Below are positions 1-6,353 of a stretch of 7,233 nucleotides of DNA, piece after piece. Source of the stretch: Beijerinckiaceae bacterium (GTDB lineage: Bacteria; Pseudomonadota; Alphaproteobacteria; Rhizobiales; Beijerinckiaceae); the NCBI GenBank assembly GCA_947456315.1, contig CANGRU010000078.1, forward strand, positions 1 to 7,233, given 5' to 3'. The translations under genes and the position numbers were made by a program. Below the pieces are notes generated by a model. It ran no database searches, had not been told where the DNA came from, and worked only from the letters and a program-made list of their open reading frames with translations. The number at the start of each line of letters is the position of its first letter. Positions within the stretch are counted from its first letter, which is position 1.

Positions 1-445
1 GATCATTGGCCTCGTTGCGCAGGCCAGCCAGCATTTGCGAGCGCACGCGCTCAATCGAATCCGTGTCGAAACGCGGTGTGTTGACCGCGAGTTTCAAAAG
101 CCCGAAAGCCGCGTCAATATTGCGCGACATGGTTTTCATGCGGCCATGAAATGTGTCGCTGTCCGACGAGAAGGAGATTTCGATCGCCTTGTCATCCAGC
201 GCATTGTGGAAAGCGGCGGCATCGAGATCACCCGCGCCCTCATCCATCAGGCCCGCCATCATCACGGCCGTGCCCATGCGCCCATCGGCATCTTGCGAAG
301 AACCACCCGACAGTGCGAATTCCATCGCCACCAGCGGCACGGCATAATCTTCGACCAGCCAAGCCTCAATGCCGGCTTTGCTCACCACATGCTGCACGCG
401 GGCGGCACGTGTGGTCGGAGAGACAATCATTTGCGGCGCATTCAT
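1..445 (-). CDS. M16 family peptidase-like protein, non-catalytic partner, 3'-partial
   Basis: The first 148 codons of a second M16-family protein are visible; the rest lies beyond the left edge. Reading the minus strand from the ATG at 445 gives an uninterrupted frame beginning MNAPQMIVSPTTRAARVQHV. Seen: a strand-rich opening (GIEAWLVEDYAVPLVAMEFAL), then GGSSQDADGRMGTAVMMAGLMDEGAG, which corresponds to the stretch that carries HxxEH in active members but has no His or paired Glu here; then SFSSDSDTFHGRMKTM and a helical region ending near RSQMLAGLRNE. Loss of the zinc site marks it as the non-catalytic subunit, which in characterised bacterial M16 pairs helps bind substrate through its C-terminal half; that half is not in this window. 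No signal peptide is apparent. A GGAA about seven bases before the ATG could be the ribosome binding site. The start lies 30 bases after the upstream M16 stop, indicating one operon. Confidence 0.88.
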   Translation of the reverse strand, partial: MNAPQMIVSPTTRAARVQHVVSKAGIEAWLVEDYAVPLVAMEFALSGGSSQDADGRMGTAVMMAGLMDEGAGDLDAAAFHNALDDKAIEISFSSDSDTFHGRMKTMSRNIDAAFGLLKLAVNTPRFDTDSIERVRSQMLAGLRNEAND

Positions 446-475
446 GAGCGTTTCCGTTGGTCTTTCAAGGCAGCC

Positions 476-1819
476 TTAAGCCGCAGCATTGTCTGATTTG
501 GGCAGCAGGAAGCCCGTCACGGCGCGGCGACGATCGAGCCATTTTTCAGCCGCCTTGCGCACGTCTTCCGCGCTCACCGCATCCATGCGCTCGGGCCAGG
601 CGCGGATGTCTTCCACACTCATGCCCGTTGTGAGCGCGGCACCATACCAGCGCGCGAGCGAGGTCTGGTTGTCCTGCGCATAAATGGCGTCCGCCACCAG
701 ACGCGTTTTGGCGCGCGCGAGATCGGCCTCTGCCACGCCCTTGTCGATCACATCGCGGATGATGCGCTCAACCGCTGCATCGAGCTGCTCGAGCGTCACA
801 TCGGGTGCCGGCATGGCATAGATCCAGAAGCGCGTCTCATCGAGCGCTGTGCCCATGTAATAGCCTTCCGCAGCGACAGCGATCTTCTCGTCCATCACCA
901 GACGGCGATAGAGCAGGCTTGTCGCGCCACCGCCCAGCAAATGCGCGAGCGCTTCGAGTGCTTCCGCTTCGCCCTTTTCGGCTGTGCGATAAGAGGGCAC
1001 CAGATAGACGATCTGGTGCGAGGGCTGCTCGACCTTCTCGTCGGACAACGTGACCAGACGATGTGCGCGGGGCTCGGGCTCGCGCGGTCGCTTGCGCTGC
1101 GGTGCCTCGCCACGCGCTGCAATCGCACCATAGGTGCGGGTCGCCATCTCGCGCACTTCGTCTTCGCTGACATCACCGGCGACAATCAGCACGGCATTTT
1201 CAGGCGTGTAGAAGCGGTCGTAATAATCAAGTGCATCTTCGCGGCCGAGATCTTCAATCTCATGCTGCCAGCCGATGATCGGCTTGCCATAGGTGTGATG
1301 CGAATAGAGCGCGGCCTGCACAGCTTCATGCAATTGCGCAGACGGATCACTGTCGGTGCGCATGCGGCGCTCTTCGAGCACGACATCGCGCTCGGGCGCG
1401 ACGATCTCGTCGGTCAAAACGAGATTCTTCATGCGGTCGGCTTCATATTCCATGACAACCGGCAGATGCGCTTTGGGCATGCGCTGGAAATAGGCGGTGT
1501 AATCATTGGACGTGAAGGCATTCTCCTGTCCGCCGAGTTCGGCGACGAGTTCAGAGAAATAGCCTTTGGGATGTTTCTGCGTGCCCTTGAACATCAGATG
1601 TTCAAGAAAATGCGCGATGCCGGATTTGCCAGCCGGATCATCAGCCGAGCCGTTGCGATACCACACCATATGCGTGACGACAGGCGCACGCAGATCGGGG
1701 ATGACCACGACCTCCATGCCATTGTCGAGGCGGAAATGGGAAATGGCCGGACCGGCACCCGCCGAGGCGGATGCGCCTGCAGCTGGCGTGAGACCGGAAG
1801 AAAGCGACTGACGTGCCAT
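476..1819 (-). CDS. M16 family zinc metallopeptidase (catalytic subunit)
   Basis: This is a pitrilysin/mitochondrial-processing-peptidase-like zinc protease that would cut peptides or small unfolded proteins. The 447 residues match the single-unit M16B type. Seen: the inverted zinc motif HFLEH at 70-74 (His70 and His74 as ligands, Glu73 as the general base); the distal Glu150 as third ligand, 76 residues after His74, with the accessory Glu143 seven residues before it; NAFTSNDYTAYF (100-111); the inter-domain GDV segment near 215-217; and the C-domain motif LLGGGATSLLYRRL (294-307). No hydrophobic signal peptide is evident. The N-terminus is a low-complexity Ala/Gly/Ser stretch (about 13-25), so the location may be cytoplasmic; this is an inference. 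The start is ATG with a weak ribosome binding site. A second M16 gene lacking the zinc motif begins 30 bases downstream, so the active enzyme is probably a heterodimer. The natural substrate is unknown. Confidence 0.95.
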   Translation of the reverse strand: MARQSLSSGLTPAAGASASAGAGPAISHFRLDNGMEVVVIPDLRAPVVTHMVWYRNGSADDPAGKSGIAHFLEHLMFKGTQKHPKGYFSELVAELGGQENAFTSNDYTAYFQRMPKAHLPVVMEYEADRMKNLVLTDEIVAPERDVVLEERRMRTDSDPSAQLHEAVQAALYSHHTYGKPIIGWQHEIEDLGREDALDYYDRFYTPENAVLIVAGDVSEDEVREMATRTYGAIAARGEAPQRKRPREPEPRAHRLVTLSDEKVEQPSHQIVYLVPSYRTAEKGEAEALEALAHLLGGGATSLLYRRLVMDEKIAVAAEGYYMGTALDETRFWIYAMPAPDVTLEQLDAAVERIIRDVIDKGVAEADLARAKTRLVADAIYAQDNQTSLARWYGAALTTGMSVEDIRAWPERMDAVSAEDVRKAAEKWLDRRRAVTGFLLPKSDNAAA

Positions 1820-1846
1820 AGGGACCCGACTGAAAGCTGGAGATAC

Positions 1847-1880
1847 AAAACCGCCGCCACAAGGTCACCCCGGGCGGCGG
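1847..1880 (-). terminator. Intrinsic terminator or attenuator-like hairpin before the M16 genes
   Basis: On the minus strand an 8-bp all-GC stem, CCGCCGCC (1880-1873) with GGCGGCGG (1858-1851), encloses a 14-base loop and is followed at once by TTTT (1850-1847). This is the layout of a Rho-independent terminator, although the T-run is short and the loop is long. It lies 65 bases past the exported-protein stop and 27 bases before the M16 start codon. It could end the upstream operon, or act as an attenuator in the M16 leader if the promoter candidate at 1891-1920 is real. Confidence 0.45.
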
Positions 1881-1890
1881 GCCATCAGGC

Positions 1891-1920
1891 AATATAAGAT
1901 CAAAGCGGCTGAAAGTTCAC
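1891..1920 (-). promoter_or_regulatory. Candidate sigma70-like promoter for the M16 peptidase genes
   Basis: On the minus strand, GTGAAC (1920-1915) and TATATT (1896-1891) are separated by 18 bases. The -10 matches TATAAT at five of six positions; the -35 matches TTGACA at only three. It lies in the gap between the exported-protein gene and the first M16 gene, where a promoter would be expected, and would give a leader of roughly 65 bases. A terminator-like hairpin lies between it and the start codon. Confidence 0.35.
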
Positions 1921-1944
1921 CCCCAGCCCATCATCATCTCGCGA

Positions 1945-2619
1945 TCAGCGTTCTGCTTTGCGACGCGCTTCTTCAATGGCCTGCGCACGTGCATCGGAGA
2001 GATTGTCTTCCTGCTTGACCTCAAATGTATATTTCTGAGCCGTGGTCGGCTTACGGAAGCCGGTCGGCGGTTCTGTGAGATCTTTGCGCGGCGGCTCTTT
2101 GCCAACCGCCAGGACCGTCTTGTCTTCAGCGCCGGATGATTTCGCGTTGCGCATGCCGGTCCAGAAAGCTTCCTGATTGCAGGGGCGACCCAAAGGCTCG
2201 TTGCATTCCTTGTCAGTGCCGGGGCCCTGAACAGCTGTGCTGCGGACGCGGTCGAGCTCGGTGCGGCTGACGGGGTTCCAGACCTCGTCTACACGCTGGC
2301 GGGCTTTTTCGGCTTTCTCAGCTTCACGACGGGCGATTTCCTGATCCTTGGGCCAAGCCTTGACCCGCTTGGCAGCCGGAGCTTGCGGATCCGGCAGGGC
2401 CTTGCGATTGGCGGGCACGACAATCGGCGCACGCTCGCGATATTGGATATTGCCTTCGACAGGCTGATCACCCGGCATGATGAGGTCGATCATGGATTCC
2501 AGAAGACTGGCCTTACCATCGTCTTCCAGAGCCATGGCAGCCCGCGGGGCCCCCGCCAAAGCGAGCACAACAGACGCCGCGACAAGTCCGGCGCGAGGAA
2601 AGCAAGTTCCTGATTTCAT
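1945..2619 (-). CDS. Uncharacterised exported (periplasmic) protein
   Basis: I do not recognise a named family. From the ATG at 2619 the protein has 224 residues. Seen: a Sec signal peptide with basic residues at Lys2 and Arg9, a hydrophobic stretch at about 11-24 and a likely signal peptidase I site after APRAAMA (residue 30). The mature part is polar and proline- and charge-rich, with YRERAPIVVPANR (60-72), KAWPKDQEI (87-95), a charged helical stretch at about 92-112, two cysteines (139 and 147) that could form a disulphide, and a basic C-terminal helix. There is no lipobox cysteine after the hydrophobic core, so it is not an obvious LspA substrate despite following lspA. A TTG codon at 2631 would add four residues; ATG is preferred because the signal peptide begins directly there, but neither start has a good ribosome binding site. 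It may be co-transcribed with ileS-lspA. Function unknown. Confidence 0.8.
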   Translation of the reverse strand: MKSGTCFPRAGLVAASVVLALAGAPRAAMALEDDGKASLLESMIDLIMPGDQPVEGNIQYRERAPIVVPANRKALPDPQAPAAKRVKAWPKDQEIARREAEKAEKARQRVDEVWNPVSRTELDRVRSTAVQGPGTDKECNEPLGRPCNQEAFWTGMRNAKSSGAEDKTVLAVGKEPPRKDLTEPPTGFRKPTTAQKYTFEVKQEDNLSDARAQAIEEARRKAER

Positions 2620-2680
2620 GGCCAAGTCCAATGCAGTGTCCGTTACGGTCGAATGAGGCCGCCCGAGCGGCTGGGGCTAG

Positions 2681-2717
2681 ACCACCTCTTGCCACCCCAA
2701 GGCGGCAATTTGGTGGC
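2681..2717 (-). other. Weak stem-loop between lspA and the exported-protein gene
   Basis: An outer 5-bp stem (CCACC 2682-2686 with GGTGG 2712-2716) encloses an inner 5-bp stem (TTGCC 2689-2693 with GGCAA 2704-2708), separated by small bulges, with a 10-base loop. No T-run follows on the minus strand, so it is not a convincing intrinsic terminator. It could stabilise the lspA 3' end or be chance in GC-rich DNA. Nothing else is recognisable between the lspA stop and the next start, and I see no convincing promoter there. Confidence 0.25.
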
Positions 2718-2722
2718 GGCGC

Positions 2723-3238
2723 TCAGCCTTGCGGGCCGGGGGCCGGGGTGATGAGGGATTCATACAGAAGAAGCCCAACCCCCGCAACGATCCCGACATC
2801 GGCCAGGTTGAAAACATACCAGGAGAAGCTGCCGAGGTGAAAATGGAAGAAATCGGCCACCGCCCCATAGGCCGCCCGGTCAATGGCATTGCCAATGGCC
2901 CCGCCGATGATCAGGCCCAAGCCCAGCCCGCTCGGAGCCGTGGCCGAGCGCCACAGCCAGACCGCCAGAAACAGGGTCACGGCCAGCGTGACGGCCAGAA
3001 GCGCATAGCGGCCCAGATCGCTATCGGCCTCAAACAGCGAATAGGACACGCCCTTGTTCCAGGCCATGACGAGGTCGAAGAAAGGCAGCACCCGCACCGG
3101 CTGGCGATTGCCGATGTCATAGACATTCAGCATCCACAGCTTGTGCGCCTGATCGGCGAGCAGCATGAGAAAGGCACTCATGCCCCCGATGAGGCGCACT
3201 CTGGTTTGCAGGCCAAAGCCCGGCGCGCCTTGGCTCAC
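2723..3238 (-). CDS. lspA: Lipoprotein signal peptidase (signal peptidase II)
   Basis: LspA is the inner-membrane aspartyl protease that removes the signal peptide from diacylglyceryl-modified prolipoproteins, after Lgt and before Lnt. The 171-residue length is typical. Seen: four hydrophobic segments at about 14-34, 77-96, 104-118 and 142-162; conserved Asp29 in [17 protein letters not shown] (61-69) in place of the usual Nx[15 protein letters not shown] (112-121); and the catalytic aspartate pair, Asp129 in GAVADFFHF and Asp147 in FNLADVG. The start is GTG; its last two bases and the next A form the TGA stop of ileS (a GTGA overlap), and no clear ribosome binding site precedes it, so translation is probably coupled to ileS. 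An in-frame ATG at codon 20 would cut into the first membrane segment and is less likely. The start is the least certain part of the call. Confidence 0.96.
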   Translation of the reverse strand: MSQGAPGFGLQTRVRLIGGMSAFLMLLADQAHKLWMLNVYDIGNRQPVRVLPFFDLVMAWNKGVSYSLFEADSDLGRYALLAVTLAVTLFLAVWLWRSATAPSGLGLGLIIGGAIGNAIDRAAYGAVADFFHFHLGSFSWYVFNLADVGIVAGVGLLLYESLITPAPGPQG

Positions 3239-6153
3239 AGCAGGCCAGCCGCTTTCAGCTCGCGCAAAGCCTTGGCATCGCGCGGGCTGACATCGGGATA
3301 TTCCGCATCCTGACCGATCTCGTCAGAGATTTTCCAGGAGCGGGCGCATTTTTGTCCCCGGGCCTTTTCACAGACAACGCCCACACCCGGCACATCATCC
3401 AGCGCAAAGGCACCTTGGGGTGCCGCGCCTGCGCGGATTTCAATGCCCGATGTGATGCAGATTTCTGCCAGATCGAGACCGTTCAGCACGCCGCGCATGG
3501 CATCATCGGCAATATAGACAACGGGGGCTGCTTCCAGCGACGAGCCGATGCGCTTTTGCGCACGCTCGATTTCCAGCGCGCCTGTGACCACGCGGCGCAA
3601 GCTGCGCACTTTCGCCCATTTGGCAGCGAGCGCCTCATCCCGCCAGCTGGCGGGCACATCGACAAAACCTTCCAGATGGACAGATTCCGCATCCTGATAG
3701 CGTGACAACCATGCCTCTTCCGCTGTGAAGCAGAGAATGGGTGCCAGCCACAAAGTGACGGCGCGGAAGATTTCTTCAATGCAAGTGAGTGAGGCCAAAC
3801 GCGCTTGCGAGGACAAAGGATCGCAATAAAGCGTGTCCTTGCGCACGTCGAAATAAAAGGCCGAAAGATCGGTGTTCAGGAACAGCGACAGTTCCGAGAC
3901 CACTTTGCGATAATCATAGGTCTCGTAAGCCTGTTTGATGACAGGCGACAATTCGCTCAGGCGATGCAGCATGAGCTTTTCAAGCTCGGGCATATCGGCA
4001 TGCGCGACGCGCTTGCCCGCATCGTAATGCGCCAGCGTGCCGAGCATCCAGCGCATCGTGTTGCGCAATTTGCGATAGGTCTCGACAAAGGTTTTCAGAA
4101 TTTCTTTGCCGATGCGCAGATCATCCGAATAGTCAGAAGCCGCGACCCACAGACGCAGAATGTCGGCGCCCGCATCTTCGATCACCTTCTGCGGTGCCGT
4201 GACATTGCCGAGCGACTTCGACATTTTCTGGCCTTTTTCATCCAGAACGAAGCCATGCGTCAGCACAATATCAAACGGCGCGCGCCCGCGCGTGCCGCAG
4301 CTCTCGAGCAGCGAGGACTGGAACCAGCCGCGATGCTGATCCGAGCCTTCCAGATACATGACGCTGTCGCGTCCACCATCGACCTTGCGCTTGGTGCCAG
4401 ACAGGCCCGGGAAATGCTTGGCATCTTCGAGCGTGTAGGTATGCGTCGAGCCTGAATCGAACCAGACGTCGAGCACATCCATGACCATGTCATAATCATT
4501 GGCGCGCGCACCCAGAAAACGCTCTTTCGCGCCTTCCTTGAACCAGGCGTCACCACCCTCAGCCTCGAAAGCCTCGGCAATCGCCGCATCAACCGCCTTG
4601 TCGTGCAGAAGCTCTTTGGTTTCCTTGTGGACGAAGACGCAGATCGGAACGCCCCAGGCGCGCTGGCGCGACATGACCCAATCAGGCTTGTTTTCGATCA
4701 TGCCGCGGATGCGGTTTTCACCAGCTGCCGGCACCCATTGGGTTTTGCCGATCGCCTCAAAAGCAACCGTGCGCAGCGACGAACCGAGATTGAACTCTTT
4801 ATCCATCGCAATGAACCATTGCGGCGTATTGCGGAAAATCACCGGCTTTTTCGAACGCCAAGAATGCGGGTACTGATGCTTCAATCGACCGCGTGCGACG
4901 AGATTGCCAATCGTGATGAGTGATTGGATCACCGCTTCATTGGCATCGCCCTTGTCACCCTTTTCGGTGATGACGCGCTTGCCTTCAAAGCCCGGCGCTT
5001 CTTTGGTGTAGCGGCTTTCATCATCGATGGTGAAAGGAATACGCGTGTCGATGCCGCGCGCTGACAGCTCGCGGCCATAGGTCATCCAGATTTCAAAGTC
5101 TTCGCGACCATGCGAGGGCGCGGTATGGACAAAGCCTGTGCCTGTGTCGTCGGTAACATGATCGCCATCGAGCAGCGGCACCTGAAAGCGATAGCCCAGA
5201 CCCGACAGCGGATGCGCGCAGACAGTGGCTTTCAGATCATCGGCCGAAACCAGGCTGATCTGTTTCAATGTAATCTTGGCGGAGGCTGCAACCGCATCTG
5301 CAAGTTTCAACGCGAGCACATATTTTTCGCCGACCACGGGGCCGAAATCGCGCTCATTGGCGGTGACTTCAAACACGCCATATTCGATCTTGTGCGAATA
5401 GGAAATCGCGCGATTGCCCGGCAGCGTCCACGGCGTTGTCGTCCAGATGACGACATAGGCATTGGCAATCGGGCCTTCGAGGATCGGAAACTTCACCCAC
5501 ACCATATCCGACTGGTGATCGTGATATTCGATCTCGGCTTCAGCCAGCGCGGTCTTTTCGACCACCGACCACATGACGGGCTTCGAGCCGCGATAGAGCA
5601 GACCATTGTCCTTGAACTTCATGATCTCGCGCGCGATCTGCGCTTCGGCATGGAAGGCCATGGTCGAATAGGGATGGTCCCAATCACCCGTCACACCCAG
5701 ACGCTTGAATTCCTCGCGCTGCGTGTCGAGCCATTGTTGCGCGAAGGCGCGGCATTCCTGACGGAACTCCACAACCGGCACTTCGTCTTTGTTTTTGCCC
5801 TTGGCGCGATATTGCTCTTCGATCTTCCATTCAATCGGCAGGCCGTGACAATCCCAGCCCGGCACATAATTCGAATCGAAGCCCAGCATCTGCTGGCTGC
5901 GCGTCACCATATCCTTCAGGATTTTGTTGAGCGCATGGCCGATGTGGATGTTGCCATTGGCATAGGGAGGGCCGTCATGCAGCACGAAGCGCGGACGGCC
6001 AGCCGATGTTTCGCGGATGCGCTTGTAGAGATTGCGCTCACGCCAGCGTGCAAGCAGCTCCGGCTCCTTCTGCGGCAGGCCTGCACGCATCGGAAATTCC
6101 GTGCGCGGCAGGAACAGGGTCTGCGAATAATCAGGTGCGGACGACTCGGTCAT
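3235..6153 (-). CDS. ileS: Isoleucyl-tRNA synthetase
   Basis: IleS is the cytoplasmic class I enzyme that charges tRNA-Ile with isoleucine and edits mischarged valine. The 972-residue protein is in the usual range for a bacterial IleS. Seen: the N-terminal [15 protein letters not shown] (14-28); the ATP-binding motif [11 protein letters not shown] with HIGH at 70-73; the CP1 editing domain with the threonine-rich [14 protein letters not shown] (237-250) and [15 protein letters not shown] (338-352); [10 protein letters not shown] (495-504); DVWFDSGST (562-570); [11 protein letters not shown] (600-610); KMSKS at 643-647; and an anticodon-binding domain after about 690. The start is ATG, giving the expected N-terminus, though no strong Shine-Dalgarno sequence precedes it. 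Odd: the C-terminal zinc finger is degenerate, with KCARSW at 935-940 and no later Cys pair. The stop overlaps the lspA start, implying co-translation. A repeat pair and a weak promoter candidate precede it. Confidence 0.98.
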   Translation of the reverse strand: MTESSAPDYSQTLFLPRTEFPMRAGLPQKEPELLARWRERNLYKRIRETSAGRPRFVLHDGPPYANGNIHIGHALNKILKDMVTRSQQMLGFDSNYVPGWDCHGLPIEWKIEEQYRAKGKNKDEVPVVEFRQECRAFAQQWLDTQREEFKRLGVTGDWDHPYSTMAFHAEAQIAREIMKFKDNGLLYRGSKPVMWSVVEKTALAEAEIEYHDHQSDMVWVKFPILEGPIANAYVVIWTTTPWTLPGNRAISYSHKIEYGVFEVTANERDFGPVVGEKYVLALKLADAVAASAKITLKQISLVSADDLKATVCAHPLSGLGYRFQVPLLDGDHVTDDTGTGFVHTAPSHGREDFEIWMTYGRELSARGIDTRIPFTIDDESRYTKEAPGFEGKRVITEKGDKGDANEAVIQSLITIGNLVARGRLKHQYPHSWRSKKPVIFRNTPQWFIAMDKEFNLGSSLRTVAFEAIGKTQWVPAAGENRIRGMIENKPDWVMSRQRAWGVPICVFVHKETKELLHDKAVDAAIAEAFEAEGGDAWFKEGAKERFLGARANDYDMVMDVLDVWFDSGSTHTYTLEDAKHFPGLSGTKRKVDGGRDSVMYLEGSDQHRGWFQSSLLESCGTRGRAPFDIVLTHGFVLDEKGQKMSKSLGNVTAPQKVIEDAGADILRLWVAASDYSDDLRIGKEILKTFVETYRKLRNTMRWMLGTLAHYDAGKRVAHADMPELEKLMLHRLSELSPVIKQAYETYDYRKVVSELSLFLNTDLSAFYFDVRKDTLYCDPLSSQARLASLTCIEEIFRAVTLWLAPILCFTAEEAWLSRYQDAESVHLEGFVDVPASWRDEALAAKWAKVRSLRRVVTGALEIERAQKRIGSSLEAAPVVYIADDAMRGVLNGLDLAEICITSGIEIRAGAAPQGAFALDDVPGVGVVCEKARGQKCARSWKISDEIGQDAEYPDVSPRDAKALRELKAAGLL

Positions 6154-6198
6154 GTTGGGTCAAAAGCTCTGGCGAAGGCGACGGAAAATATGCGTCCG

Positions 6199-6227
6199 GC
6201 AATAGACCATTTGGGCGATGGGGACAA
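6199..6227 (-). promoter_or_regulatory. Weak sigma70-like promoter candidate upstream of ileS
   Basis: On the minus strand, TTGTCC (6227-6222) could serve as a -35 element and TATTGC (6204-6199) as a -10 element, with a 17-base spacer. The -35 matches TTGACA at four of six positions and the -10 matches TATAAT at only three, so this is tentative. It would place a transcript start about 40 bases before the ileS ATG, just downstream of the repeat pair. The 75 bases between the repeat and ileS show no T-box-like or other leader structure that I recognise. The alternative is that ileS is read only by transcription from ribF. Confidence 0.22.
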
Positions 6228-6281
6228 ACCTTCTCCCTGAGGGAGAAGGTGGCGCGCGAAGCGCGACGGATGAGGGGTTAC
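6227..6281 (+). repeat. Double-hairpin intergenic repeat, unit 1
   Basis: This 55-base unit reads on the plus strand as AACC edge, hairpin A, hairpin B, then tail TGAGGGGTTAC at 6271-6281. Hairpin A is CCTTCTCCC, loop TGA, GGGAGAAGG (6229-6249). Hairpin B is CGCGC, loop GAA, GCGCG (6253-6265). Edge and tail match unit 2 exactly. Hairpin A differs at one stem pair (T-A here, C-G there) and in its loop, while hairpin B has an almost entirely different stem that still pairs. The two tails face each other across a 19-base spacer (6282-6300) and form a perfect 11-bp inverted repeat. No coding potential is seen. Confidence 0.8.
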
Positions 6282-6300
6282 AATCAACGGAACAGAGGGC

Positions 6301-6353
6301 GTAACCCCTCACCCCGGTCCTCCGGACCGACCCTCTCCCTCTGGGAGAGGGTT
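6301..6353 (-). repeat. Double-hairpin intergenic repeat, unit 2 (inverted copy next to ribF)
   Basis: Read on the minus strand, this 53-base unit has the order AACC edge, hairpin A, hairpin B and an 11-base tail TGAGGGGTTAC. Hairpin A has a 9-bp stem (CCCTCTCCC/GGGAGAGGG, plus-strand 6331-6351) with a 3-base loop. Hairpin B has a 6-bp stem (CGGTCC/GGACCG, plus-strand 6315-6329) with loop GGA. It is a divergent copy of the unit at 6227-6281 in opposite orientation. Its AACC edge supplies the last two bases of the ribF TAA stop codon. Neither hairpin is followed by a T-run, so it is not a standard intrinsic terminator, although a strong hairpin directly after a stop codon could protect the mRNA 3' end. 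It resembles the palindromic repeats scattered between genes in many Hyphomicrobiales; that likeness is from memory, not from a search. Confidence 0.8.

Noticed and set aside
35..496. A plus-strand open frame at the left edge
   Set aside because: The minus strand here carries a continuous M16-like protein of 148 codons that fits the family and follows the first M16 gene closely, so the plus-strand frame is a shadow.
941..1897. A plus-strand open frame of about 318 codons antisense to the M16 peptidase
   Set aside because: It mirrors the coding strand of an intact M16 gene, resembles no family I know, and fits the same antisense codon-bias effect.
2729..3313. A plus-strand open frame opposite lspA
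   Set aside because: The opposite strand encodes LspA with both catalytic aspartates, and the plus-strand product is a low-complexity polar sequence without motifs.
6154..6228. T-box or other leader riboswitch ahead of ileS
   Set aside because: The leader is only about 75 bases after the repeat, with no T-box core sequence or specifier-loop structure, and T-box control of ileS is mainly a Gram-positive trait.
5110..6240. A plus-strand open frame of about 376 codons antisense to ileS
   Set aside because: It lies almost wholly opposite a fully conserved IleS, its translation is rich in Arg, His and Ile with no recognisable domain, and long antisense frames are expected from the codon use of this strand.
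6331..6351. Intrinsic terminator of ribF
   Set aside because: The 9-bp hairpin directly after the stop is strong, but on the minus strand it is followed by TCGGTCC rather than a T-run, so it is better described as part of the repeat.
6227..6353. A two-repeat CRISPR remnant
   Set aside because: The two copies are inverted relative to each other, differ inside the stems and are internally double-hairpin; no cas gene is in the window.
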